NCBI RefSeq assembly: GCF_004684345.1
Contig: NZ_CP038469.1
Coordinates: forward strand, 2,480,001 to 2,544,000
DNA from: Citrobacter tructae
GTDB lineage: Bacteria; Pseudomonadota; Gammaproteobacteria; Enterobacterales; Enterobacteriaceae
Direction: 5' to 3'
Length of the DNA: 64,000 nt
Every line of letters starts with the position of its first letter. The first letter of the stretch is position 1. Both the position numbers and the translations under genes were made by a program. This document shows positions 52,762 through 60,587 of the stretch, one piece after another. The notes under the pieces are model-generated. The model was not told the origin of the DNA and ran no database searches. It saw only the letters and a program-made list of their open reading frames with translations.

Positions 52762-53991
52762 CTATCCCTGCGGCTGGTTGCTGACCAGCCGCGACATGGT
52801 TTCCAACGAATCCGTCCTCAGTATATACAGCCGTTTTAGCAACATCGGATTATCTCCCGGCTTCACTTTCCCTTTCACCGTGGTTACAGCCATGTGGAAT
52901 CCTGCATCATTCGCCGCCTTCACCGCCATGGCGTTATAACCACCAAACGGGTAAGAAAGGTACAACACATGCGGATTAAACTGGGTCAATGCCCGACGCG
53001 AACGCTGAAAATCAAACAGAATATTATGATAACTACGGCTGAGCAGAATGGGCCGGTGATGACCATCTACTCGATGTAAAAAATGGGTATGAGACTGGAA
53101 GTCAAACACATCCCTGACCTCATTCAGTTCAGAGATACTCATAAACTGTAGAGATTTCGGGTCCCACTTCTGTGGATGGCCCTTAATGCGTGACGAGATA
53201 ATAAATGCTGTCGCTTTCATACCATACTGTTTCAGTACCGGATACGCATAGCGGTTCACCGACTTCAGACCATCATCAAAAGTGATCACTACCGCCCGCG
53301 CAGGCAAATTAGCGCGGTTATGTATGTAGTCTTCTAATTGGTACATCGTCAGCGTGGTATAGCCCCTATCCCGCAGCCAGGTCATCTGGTTACTGAAGGC
53401 TCGTACGGAAGTGGTGGTCGAGGTATGACGAAAACGAGTGTTCTCTTCATCACGCAGAATGTGGTGATACGTTAGCACCGGGATCCCGTTATCGGTCTGA
53501 GCATCTAAGGCACTGATATAAGCCAGTCGGTCGCCAATACGGATTTGAAACCAAGTCTGGTTCAGCCTGTCTTTCAACTTGTTAATAATGGGATAGCGCA
53601 GATTGTCCGCCAGGACACCAAACGGCGCGCTTCCGGCATCAGGGGCGTTGTAGACAGGCGTATCTTTCCAGGTCATCAGATTCTGATTACTCAGCGGCTT
53701 ATTGAGATCGCCCAACCCATCTTCGACCTTCTGCCGTCCCTGCACGCGCTCCAGATGGCCTTTATCGATAAACCCCTTACCGAAGCCAAAGGTAAACGCG
53801 TAATAATCTTCACCACCTGGGAGAACCGAGAGGATCTGGCCCGCGCGAATATTTCCTACCGTCACCATTTTATTGCCAATCTGCGCCCAAACGGCAGCAT
53901 CTTCGGTGGTTTGCATATAACGCGCAGGCAAAGCTGCAGCAGCAAAACCAGAAAACAGGAACAACAGAATGAGCAGAACACGCATAACCAT
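52762..53991 (-). CDS. yadE: Putative polysaccharide deacetylase YadE
   Basis: A 409-residue secreted or membrane-anchored protein with leader MVMRVLLILLFLFSGFAAA, an SH3-like N-terminal part (about 25-150, DAAVWAQIGNKMVTVGNIRA) and a NodB carbohydrate esterase family 4 domain from about residue 170: VLTYHHIL, then VVITFDDGLKS, the metal-binding motif, and later FDFQSHTHFLH and YLSYPFGGYN. The substrate is unknown; peptidoglycan or a surface glycan would be typical. It is convergent with panD (14 bases apart). A hairpin (54001-54019) sits just before the start. An ATG two codons in is an equally good start. Confidence 0.9.
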   Translation of the reverse strand: MVMRVLLILLFLFSGFAAAALPARYMQTTEDAAVWAQIGNKMVTVGNIRAGQILSVLPGGEDYYAFTFGFGKGFIDKGHLERVQGRQKVEDGLGDLNKPLSNQNLMTWKDTPVYNAPDAGSAPFGVLADNLRYPIINKLKDRLNQTWFQIRIGDRLAYISALDAQTDNGIPVLTYHHILRDEENTRFRHTSTTTSVRAFSNQMTWLRDRGYTTLTMYQLEDYIHNRANLPARAVVITFDDGLKSVNRYAYPVLKQYGMKATAFIISSRIKGHPQKWDPKSLQFMSISELNEVRDVFDFQSHTHFLHRVDGHHRPILLSRSYHNILFDFQRSRRALTQFNPHVLYLSYPFGGYNAMAVKAANDAGFHMAVTTVKGKVKPGDNPMLLKRLYILRTDSLETMSRLVSNQPQG

Positions 53992-54000
53992 ATGGGATAA

Positions 54001-54019
54001 CCGAGGTGAAAAACCTCGG
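54001..54019 (-). terminator. Hairpin between yadI and yadE
   Basis: On the minus strand the stem CCGAGGT / ACCTCGG around TTTTC is followed by TTAT only. It lies 33 bases after the yadI stop and 10 bases before the yadE start, so it could end the yadI transcript or mask the yadE ribosome binding site, which is otherwise not evident. Confidence 0.45.
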
Positions 54020-54052
54020 CTATTGTAGCAAAAGCATCATCAATACCAATGC

Positions 54053-54493
54053 CTAATACTCATACAAATCATGCTTCAACACAAAGGGGGGATTTTTCTG
54101 TTGTTGATGCCAGAGGCTGGTGACATCGGGGCCTCCGAGGGAAACAATCCGATCGCGAAACGCCGTACTGCTCATCGATTCTCGCGACAAAAGCATTCGC
54201 TCAAGCAATGGATAAGTCACGCCGGAGATCACTTCACATTGAGAATGTTTATGGCTCATCAGCGACGCGACGCGGTATGGCGCAGAACCAGAAATATCCG
54301 TCAGGAATATCACGCCATCACCAGAATCTGTCGAGTGCAGAGCATCACACATCATCCGGCTTAACATATTCGCGCTTAGCCCACGCCAAAAACTTACCGC
54401 CCGACATTGCGCCTGCGGGCCGAACTTTTTTTCCAGACGATGCAGCATATCCTGTGCCGTATCGTCATGACAGGTAATCACCCAACCTAACAT
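54053..54493 (-). CDS. yadI: Putative PTS enzyme IIA component YadI
   Basis: A 146-residue protein of the mannose-family EIIA (EIIA-Man/AgaF) type. The N-terminus MLGWVITCHDDTAQDMLHRL carries the phospho-accepting His (residue 9), and DGVIFLTDISGSAPY (near 65-80) is the second family motif. No EIIB, IIC or IID gene is nearby, so it is an orphan IIA as in E. coli; its sugar or regulatory target is unknown. It lies between yadH and yadE on the same strand, with its own GAGGTAGG ribosome binding site. Confidence 0.92.
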   Translation of the reverse strand: MLGWVITCHDDTAQDMLHRLEKKFGPQAQCRAVSFWRGLSANMLSRMMCDALHSTDSGDGVIFLTDISGSAPYRVASLMSHKHSQCEVISGVTYPLLERMLLSRESMSSTAFRDRIVSLGGPDVTSLWHQQQKNPPFVLKHDLYEY

Positions 54494-54596
54494 TGCCTAC
54501 CTCCTTAGCAGGCAAGTAGTTTATCAATGTGATAAATACATAACGGTGATAAACATCAAAAGTCTTCCTCTCCCGGCCAGGAAGAGGAAGCAATAA

Positions 54597-55367
54597 TCAG
54601 CTGCGTAATCCACGTCCGCGCTGAATCAGATACCAGCACAGTAAATAAAATGCAGCAATAAACACCACCAGCACACCAAACGTCGTGATCAGCGGCACAT
54701 CATGAATGCCGAGGAAGCCGTAGCGGAAGCCGCTGATCATGTAGACAATCGGGTTCAGGTGCGACAGTCCCTGCCAGAACGGCGGCAGCAGCGTTAACGA
54801 ATAGAAAACGCCACCCAGGTAGGTCAGCGGCGTCAGCACAAAGGTCGGGATCAGGCTGATATCGTCAAAGGTTTTGGCAAAGACGGCATTCAACAACCCA
54901 GCCAGCGAGAACAGAACCGATGTCAGCACCAGCGTGAGCGCCACAAAGACCCACGAGTGCACCTGAAACGGAACAAAAAACAGTGAGATAGCAGTCACCA
55001 GTATGCCTACGCATAGCCCGCGTGCGACGCCACCACCGACAAAGCCGGTAATAATGACGTGCGTGGGTACCGGTGCAACCAGCAGTTCTTCAATGTTGCG
55101 TTGAAACTTGGCGCTGAAGAATGACGACGCCACGTTGGCGTAGGAGTTAGTGATTACCGCCATCATAATCAGCCCCGGCACGATAAACTGCATGTAGCTA
55201 AATCCGTGCATTTCACCGATACGCGAGCCAATCAAATTACCGAAGATAATAAAATACAGCGTCATGGTAATAACTGGAGGGACCAGAGTCTGGACCCAAA
55301 TACGCATAAAGCGGTGGATCTCTTTCGCCCAGATGCTTTTCAGCGCCACCCAATAAAGCTGCATCAT
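54597..55367 (-). CDS. yadH: ABC-2 type transporter permease YadH
   Basis: A 256-residue inner-membrane protein with about six helices and the ABC-2 family signature near the C-terminal half (LTPLTYLGGVFYSLTLLPPFWQ). It pairs with the ATPase YadG, overlapping it by 4 bases. The exported substrate is not known; the family includes drug and polysaccharide exporters. The motif EELLVAPVPTHVIITG (near 95) is typical of this subgroup. Confidence 0.94.
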   Translation of the reverse strand: MMQLYWVALKSIWAKEIHRFMRIWVQTLVPPVITMTLYFIIFGNLIGSRIGEMHGFSYMQFIVPGLIMMAVITNSYANVASSFFSAKFQRNIEELLVAPVPTHVIITGFVGGGVARGLCVGILVTAISLFFVPFQVHSWVFVALTLVLTSVLFSLAGLLNAVFAKTFDDISLIPTFVLTPLTYLGGVFYSLTLLPPFWQGLSHLNPIVYMISGFRYGFLGIHDVPLITTFGVLVVFIAAFYLLCWYLIQRGRGLRS

Positions 55368-56290
55368 GCGCGATCTCCTTGTTTTTCATGCACCAGAGAA
55401 ACAAACAGCTCCTCAAGTCGGTTCGCCTTGTTACGCATACTCAATACTTGAATCCCCTGGGCACTTAGCTGGGAAAACACGCTGTTCACCCCCTGTTCAC
55501 GCAGCACTTCAACTTCCAGCGTGGAGGTATCAACCAGACGGTATTGATAGCCTTCCAGTTTGGGCAGCGGGCTTTTCGCCGCCAGATCGAGAATGAAAGT
55601 TTCGGATTTCAGTTTGGAGAGCAGATTTTTCATCGACGTATTTTCCACCAGCTCACCGTGCTGGATGATGCCGATATTACGGCACAGCATTTCTGCTTCT
55701 TCCAGATAGTGGGTGGTCAGAATAATCGTCGTGCCTTTGTCGTTTAAATCCTTTAAAAAGCCCCACATTGAACGACGCAGTTCGATATCCACGCCTGCCG
55801 TCGGTTCATCAAGGATCAGCAGCTTCGGCTCATGCATCAAGGCGCGCGCGATCATCAAACGGCGCTTCATGCCGCCGGACAACATACGGGCGCGTTCATT
55901 GCGTTTTTCCCACAGATCGAGCTGTTTTAAATAAATTTCACTGCGTTTTACCGCCTCTTTATGCTCAACGCCGTAATAGCCCGCCTGGTTCACCACGATC
56001 TGCTGCACGGTTTCAAACGGGTTAAAGTTAAACTCCTGCGGTACTAACCCAAGCTGGCGTTTAGCGTTAACTGTATCTTTTTCAAGATCGTATCCAAAGA
56101 CGCTAACCCGCCCAGAGGATTTATTCACTAGAGAACTAATAATGCCGATGGTGGTGGACTTACCTGCGCCGTTAGGACCTAAGAGCGCATAAAAATCTCC
56201 CGCTTCGACTTGTAAATCTATGCCGCGTAGCGCCTGAACGCCACCGGGATAGGTTTTTTTAAGTTGTTGAAGTTCCAGAGCAATGGTCAT
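55364..56290 (-). CDS. yadG: ABC transporter ATP-binding protein YadG
   Basis: A 308-residue ATPase with Walker A LLGPNGAGKSTT (near 37), Q-loop VPQEFNFNPFE, signature MLSGGMKRRL (near 140), Walker B LLILDEPTAGVD (near 160) and H-loop TTHYLEEAE. A C-terminal extension of about 80 residues follows the nucleotide-binding domain. It is coupled to yadH by a 4-base overlap and is divergent from can. The substrate is unknown. Confidence 0.95.
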   Translation of the reverse strand: MTIALELQQLKKTYPGGVQALRGIDLQVEAGDFYALLGPNGAGKSTTIGIISSLVNKSSGRVSVFGYDLEKDTVNAKRQLGLVPQEFNFNPFETVQQIVVNQAGYYGVEHKEAVKRSEIYLKQLDLWEKRNERARMLSGGMKRRLMIARALMHEPKLLILDEPTAGVDIELRRSMWGFLKDLNDKGTTIILTTHYLEEAEMLCRNIGIIQHGELVENTSMKNLLSKLKSETFILDLAAKSPLPKLEGYQYRLVDTSTLEVEVLREQGVNSVFSQLSAQGIQVLSMRNKANRLEELFVSLVHEKQGDRA

Positions 56291-56398
56291 GGTTTTTTAC
56301 TTACCTTACGTTCTGACATTTTATATATAGTTTAATTAATGCTGGAGTTACCCTATATTAGCCCCTCGCATTTATCTGGCTTCGGGTCATAAAACTCC

Positions 56399-57088
56399 AT
56401 GAAAGACATAGATACACTCATCAGCAACAATGCACTATGGTCAAAGATGCTGGTAGAAGAGGATCCCGGATTTTTTGAAACACTGACGCATACGCAGAAT
56501 CCGCGCTTTCTATGGATTGGATGCTCCGATAGCCGCGTTCCCGCCGAACGATTAACCGGTCTTGAACCGGGCGAATTATTTGTTCACCGTAATGTCGCCA
56601 ATCTGGTTATTCACACCGATCTGAACTGCCTCTCAGTGGTTCAGTATGCGGTTGATGTGCTGGAAGTGGAACACATTATTATTTGTGGGCACTACGGATG
56701 CGGTGGCGTACAGGCTGCCATTGAAAATACGGAACTGGGGCTGATCGATAACTGGTTGCTGCATATCCGCGATATCTGGTTTAAACACAGTTCTCTACTG
56801 GGTGAGATGCCACCGGAGCGCCGTATGGATACGCTGTGCGAACTCAATGTGATGGAGCAGGTCTATAACCTGGGTCACTCAACAATCATGCGCTCAGCCT
56901 GGAAGCGCGGCCAGAAAGTCACGATTCACGGATGGGCCTACGGTATTCATGATGGCCTGTTGCGCGATCTGGACGTTACCGCCACCAGTCGTGAATCACT
57001 GGAGCAGCGCTACCGACAGGGTCTGTCAAACCTCAGCCAGAAACATACTAATCACAAGCAAACGCCGATGAGTGGAAGCGACGCGTAA
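56399..57088 (+). CDS. can: Beta-class carbonic anhydrase Can
   Basis: Can interconverts CO2 and bicarbonate and is needed for growth in air because carboxylases use bicarbonate. Zinc ligands are visible: Cys and Asp in GCSDSRVPAER (near 42 and 44), and His and Cys in CGHYGCGG (near 98 and 101). The protein is 229 residues, about nine longer than the 220-residue E. coli enzyme because of a C-terminal extension (QTPMSGSDA) after HTNHK. It is divergent from yadG and convergent with hpt. Confidence 0.96.
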   Translation: MKDIDTLISNNALWSKMLVEEDPGFFETLTHTQNPRFLWIGCSDSRVPAERLTGLEPGELFVHRNVANLVIHTDLNCLSVVQYAVDVLEVEHIIICGHYGCGGVQAAIENTELGLIDNWLLHIRDIWFKHSSLLGEMPPERRMDTLCELNVMEQVYNLGHSTIMRSAWKRGQKVTIHGWAYGIHDGLLRDLDVTATSRESLEQRYRQGLSNLSQKHTNHKQTPMSGSDA

Positions 57089-57095
57089 ACAGTAT

Positions 57096-57150
57096 ATTCG
57101 GTCTGCCGGTTAGAAACGTGCAGACCGAATAAGCGAAGCGCCATCAGGCA
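57096..57150. repeat. Inverted repeat plus REP half between can and hpt
   Basis: ATTCGGTCTGC / GCAGACCGAAT (57096-57130) make an 11-bp stem with a long loop, followed directly by a REP-like half GCGAAGCGCCATCAGGCACC. It probably serves as a two-way 3'-end structure for convergent can and hpt. Confidence 0.6.
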
Positions 57151-57159
57151 CCTCTGCAA

Positions 57160-57696
57160 TTACTCGTCCAACAGTACCACTTTGCCAACATACGGCAGAT
57201 GACGATAACGCTGGGCATAGTCAATGCCGTAACCGACAACAAATTCGTCAGGAATGGAAAAGCCGATAAATTCGACCGGGACATTCACTTCACGACGAGA
57301 TGGTTTGTCCAGCAGCGTACAGATCGCCAGAGATTTCGGCTCGCGCAGGCTAAGGATTTCACGCACTTTTGACAGCGTGTTGCCGGAGTCGATGATGTCT
57401 TCGACAATCAGTACATCTTTACCACGAATGTCTTCATCCAGATCTTTGAGGATTTTAACATCACGTGTGGTAGACATGCCGCTGCCGTAGCTGGAGGCGG
57501 TCATGAAATCGACTTCGTGGGAGACATGCACTTCACGGCACAGATCTGCCATAAACATAAATGAGCCGCGTAACAGACCAACCAGCACCATGTCGCTGCC
57601 GCTGTCCTTGTAACGTTCGTTAATTTGACGTCCCAGCTCAGCAATACGCGCTTTGATCTCCGCTTCCGGGATCATGACTTCTACAGTATGTTTCAT
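57160..57696 (-). CDS. hpt: Hypoxanthine phosphoribosyltransferase
   Basis: Hpt salvages hypoxanthine (and weakly guanine) to IMP/GMP with PRPP. The 178-residue protein has the PRPP-binding motif VLIVEDIIDSGNTLSKV (near 95-111) and the flexible-loop region FMTASSYGSGMSTTRD (near 65-80). In E. coli K-12 gcd lies between this gene and cueO; here only 198 bases and a REP element lie between. The coding sequence is intact and full length. Confidence 0.96.
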   Translation of the reverse strand: MKHTVEVMIPEAEIKARIAELGRQINERYKDSGSDMVLVGLLRGSFMFMADLCREVHVSHEVDFMTASSYGSGMSTTRDVKILKDLDEDIRGKDVLIVEDIIDSGNTLSKVREILSLREPKSLAICTLLDKPSRREVNVPVEFIGFSIPDEFVVGYGIDYAQRYRHLPYVGKVVLLDE

Positions 57697-57861
57697 AAAC
57701 TATATAACTCACTGATTTTTATCAGTTAACACATCATGCAAATCGAAAGCTCGCGCTAACCACTACACTCGCGACAGCATACAAATAATTCAGTGGATGA
57801 AGTATACCAGTAAAGAAGCCGTGTTCCTCTGATAGTTAGCAGGATTGTCGGTAAGTTAAAC

Positions 57862-57884
57862 GCCGGATGACAATTTCATCCGGC
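57862..57884. repeat. REP palindrome at the hpt-cueO junction
   Basis: GCCGGATGACAATTTCATCCGGC is a near-perfect REP palindrome just beyond the cueO stop, at the place where gcd would be in E. coli K-12. Confidence 0.8.
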
Positions 57885-57894
57885 AATAAAGTGG

Positions 57895-59490
57895 TTAAAC
57901 AGTAAAGCCGAGCATCATGCCGGTATCTTCATGCTCTAACAAATGGCAGTGCGCCATATAGGCATGTTCTTTTGGTGCATCGTGGTCAAACTTCACCAGC
58001 ACTTCGCTGACGCCGCCTTCGACACGAACCGTATCTTTCCAGCCCGCACGGTGCGCGACAGGCGCTTTGCCATTCTCAGAGAGAATACGGAACTGGGTGC
58101 CGTGAATGTGGAACGGATGCAGCATCATGTCGCCCTGACCGGAAATCACCCAGCGTTCATGCTGACCTTTCGTCGCGGCAAACATCGGTTTATTCATATC
58201 AAATGCCAGACCGTTAATCCGGTTAGCGTTATGGAAATCAAACTTCCCGCCGTGGTCCATGCTGCCCATTTTGCCGTGATTCATGTTGCCATGATTCATT
58301 TTGCCGTGGCCCATCTCGCCATTATTCATATGCCCCATCATCTGCCCGCGCCCCATGCCAGCCATGGCCTGGTCGCCATACTTCTGCATCAGCATTTGCA
58401 TACCCATCATGTCGAGCATCGGGTCCATTGACAATTGCAGCCTGCGCACCGTCAGTCCTTCCAGCGAAGGCAAGGCTGGCATGGTAGTCAGCGTGTCCGG
58501 CAGCGTACCGGAAGCGGTAATACGCAACGGCTGAATACGCATCACCGGATGCGGCTTATCAAAAGGCGCAATCGCCATGCCCATCTGACTCACCGGCAGA
58601 GTGACCAGATCGAAGGCGTTGCCGTCGCTGATATCCACCAGCACTTCAAAACGTTCGCCCATCAGCATAGGAAGTTCGGTGACTTTCACCGGCTCCGCCA
58701 ATAGCCCGCCATCGCTGGCAATGACGTACAGCGGCCGGTTGTCGCTGGCCGCTACGTTAAGTGAACGGGCGTTACAGCCATTTAGCAAGCGCAGACGCAG
58801 CCAACCTCGCGGCGCGGCATGCTGCGGATACATCGCCCCGTTGGTCAGCAGCGTATCGCCAAACCAACCGACGGCGGCGGTCATGGTGTCCAGCTGATAA
58901 TTAATTTGTCCGTCGGCAGAGAACTGTTTGTCCTGGATAATCACCGGAACATCATCAATACCCCACTGCTTCGGCAGCATCAGCTTGCGAATATCCTCAT
59001 CTTCAATCAGCACCAGCCCGGCCAGCCCCATCGCCACCTGGCGACCGGTTTTGCCGTGCTGATGTGGATGGAACCAGCAGGTCGCTGCCCGTTGATCCGG
59101 TGTGAAGGTCACGGAACGTTTACCGCCCGCCGGGATAATGCCCTGCGGCCCGCCGTCAACTTCTCCAGGTATTTCCAGCCCGTGCCAGTGCAATGTCGTC
59201 TCTTCGGCCAGCTGATTATAGATATCAACGGTGACTGCTTTACCTTTCTGCAGCTTTACCGCAGGCCCGAGCAAATTACCGTTATACCCCCAGGTCGCGG
59301 CGGTTTTACCGGCAAAGGTCGACTGTCCGGCTTTAACGATCAGCTGTATGCGATCGGCGGCATCCGCCGTTAACAGATCGGGAATGGGTAACGCAGGACG
59401 CTCGGCGGCAAAAACAGTACGGCTCCAGAGAGGTAACGCTGATGCGACGCCCAGCGCCACGGAATACTTCAAAAAGTCACGACGTTGCAT
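57895..59490 (-). CDS. cueO: Multicopper oxidase CueO with long Met/His-rich insert
   Basis: CueO oxidises Cu(I) to Cu(II) in the periplasm and protects against copper. The 531-residue preprotein has a twin-arginine leader (MQRRDFLKYSVALGVASALP), three cupredoxin domains and the copper-binding motifs HWHGLE, CWFHPHQHGKTG, HPFHIHG and HCHLLEHEDTGMM. The Met-rich region over the T1 site (about residues 360-415; DNA about 58250-58400) contains repeated HG-x-M and NHG-x-M units and is longer than in E. coli (about 516 residues in total). The start at 59490 gives the Tat signal. A CueR-type promoter lies upstream. Confidence 0.96.
   Translation of the reverse strand: MQRRDFLKYSVALGVASALPLWSRTVFAAERPALPIPDLLTADAADRIQLIVKAGQSTFAGKTAATWGYNGNLLGPAVKLQKGKAVTVDIYNQLAEETTLHWHGLEIPGEVDGGPQGIIPAGGKRSVTFTPDQRAATCWFHPHQHGKTGRQVAMGLAGLVLIEDEDIRKLMLPKQWGIDDVPVIIQDKQFSADGQINYQLDTMTAAVGWFGDTLLTNGAMYPQHAAPRGWLRLRLLNGCNARSLNVAASDNRPLYVIASDGGLLAEPVKVTELPMLMGERFEVLVDISDGNAFDLVTLPVSQMGMAIAPFDKPHPVMRIQPLRITASGTLPDTLTTMPALPSLEGLTVRRLQLSMDPMLDMMGMQMLMQKYGDQAMAGMGRGQMMGHMNNGEMGHGKMNHGNMNHGKMGSMDHGGKFDFHNANRINGLAFDMNKPMFAATKGQHERWVISGQGDMMLHPFHIHGTQFRILSENGKAPVAHRAGWKDTVRVEGGVSEVLVKFDHDAPKEHAYMAHCHLLEHEDTGMMLGFTV
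58250..58400 (-). repeat. Met/His-rich repeat segment in cueO
   Basis: Coding repeats of GHGKM, NHGNM and NHGKM type follow MAGMGRGQMMGHMNNGEM. They form the flexible methionine-rich segment that in E. coli CueO binds extra copper and gates the T1 site. The DNA consists of near-repeats such as CATGATTCATTTTGCCGTG, able to expand or contract in frame. Confidence 0.7.
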
Positions 59491-59533
59491 AATCACTTCC
59501 TTATATTCAGCAGCTTAAGCAGGCTATCTTTTA

Positions 59534-59564
59534 AGCATAAGCCCTCCCCTTACGGGAAGGTCAA
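59534..59564 (-). promoter_or_regulatory. cueO promoter with CueR operator
   Basis: On the minus strand a -35 TTGACC (59559-59564) and -10 TATGCT (59534-59539) are separated by 19 bp, the over-long spacer of MerR-family promoters. The spacer carries the dyad ACCTTCC...GGGGAGGG recognised by CueR in E. coli. This indicates copper-induced expression. Confidence 0.85.
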
Positions 59565-59643
59565 GTGAACGGCTAATAATAAAGGTCGTCGCTTCGCTCG
59601 CAGTGTGCTAACGTTTAAATTCCGTGATGCAGTGGTAGAAGCA

Positions 59644-59991
59644 ATGAAGACGTTTTTCAGAACAATTTTGTTCGGCAGCCTGATGACCGTATGCGCAAAC
59701 AGCTACGCGCTTAGTGAGTCCGAAGCCGAAGATATGGCCGATTTAACGGCAGTTTTTGTCTTTCTGAAAAATGACTGTGGATACCAGAATTTGCCGAATG
59801 GGCAGATCCGTCGCGCACTGGTCTTTTTTGCCCAACAGAACCAGTGGGACCTCAGTAATTACGACACCTTCGACATGAAATCACTCGGTGAAGACAGCTA
59901 CCGCGATTTAAGCGGCATTGGGATCCCGGTCGCCAAAAAGTGCAAAGCGCTGGCGCGTGATTCCCTGAGCCTGTTGGCCTACGTTAAGTAA
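59644..59991 (+). CDS. yacC: YacC, PulS/OutS-like small periplasmic protein
   Basis: A 115-residue exported protein with signal peptide (MKTFFRTILFGSLMTVCANS, cleavage after YA) and a mature part with two cysteines (NDCGYQ and AKKCKA) likely to form a disulfide. It resembles the pilotin family (PulS/OutS), but no type II secretion genes are present, so its role is unknown. In E. coli it is the first gene of yacC-speE-speD. Here speE and speD do not follow; a REP element starts 7 bases after the stop, then yacL. The start at 59644 gives the signal peptide; the upstream frame to 59605 does not. Confidence 0.92.
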   Translation: MKTFFRTILFGSLMTVCANSYALSESEAEDMADLTAVFVFLKNDCGYQNLPNGQIRRALVFFAQQNQWDLSNYDTFDMKSLGEDSYRDLSGIGIPVAKKCKALARDSLSLLAYVK

Positions 59992-59997
59992 TGTAAT

Positions 59998-60047
59998 GCC
60001 GGATGGCACTGACGCTTATCCGGCTTATAAAGACGCATCCGGCGGTA
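59998..60047. repeat. REP element at the yacC-yacL junction
   Basis: GCCGGATGGCACTGACGCTT...ATCCGGC (59998-60024), followed by a second half ACGCATCCGGCGGTATA, forms a REP unit. It occupies the position of speE-speD in E. coli K-12. Confidence 0.8.
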
Positions 60048-60050
60048 TAA

Positions 60051-60413
60051 TTATCTCTGCTGAACGAATTCGCGGTATGCCGCCACCACCTGAAGGAAAT
60101 CCTCGACGCCGCACAGAGACAAACTCTCTTCGTCGTAGTAGTTCATCCCTTCTTCCATTTCGTCGCCCGTAAACTCCAGTTGATTGGCGCGCACCATCAC
60201 TTCTTCGCCATCCAGCCAGAGCGTATACTCATGCCCTGCCCGCTGCCAGGAACGCTCACTGCCTTTTACCGCACGCGCTGCCTGTTCCACTTCATCAAGT
60301 AAAGCCAGGTTCTCTTTCACTTCTTCATTAAACCAGTGCCCTACCACTTCGTGGCCCATGGACATACGCACCTTTACCACTCCGGTAATATCGCGCAGAA
60401 ATTCGTAATCCAT
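60051..60413 (-). CDS. yacL: YacL, UPF0231 family protein
   Basis: A 120-residue acidic protein of unknown function, conserved in enterics. It starts MDYEFLRDITGVVKVRMSMG and includes MEEGMNYYDEESLSLCGVED near the C-terminus. No known catalytic motif or membrane segment was seen. The start at 60413 matches the family. The longer frame from 60458 adds non-conserved residues. It lies downstream of acnB on the same strand, after the acnB terminator. Confidence 0.92.
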   Translation of the reverse strand: MDYEFLRDITGVVKVRMSMGHEVVGHWFNEEVKENLALLDEVEQAARAVKGSERSWQRAGHEYTLWLDGEEVMVRANQLEFTGDEMEEGMNYYDEESLSLCGVEDFLQVVAAYREFVQQR

Positions 60414-60520
60414 AATGTGTTCCTCTGCTCCCGGCAATGCGCCAATACCGCACTGCACCTTGCTGTAATTATCGCAGCAGCGCGGCAGAAAAAAAGCGTA
60501 GCGGGTATAAGGAATAGAAA

Positions 60521-60556
60521 TAAAAATGCCCGAAGAAGCTGACCTCTCCGGGCATT
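60521..60556 (-). terminator. Rho-independent terminator after acnB
   Basis: On the minus strand ATGCCCG ... CGGGCAT enclose a loop region and are followed by TTTTTA. It starts about 30 bases after the acnB stop. Confidence 0.75.
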
Positions 60557-60587
60557 GATGCGTTTTTACACAAAACGCGCTAGCGAA

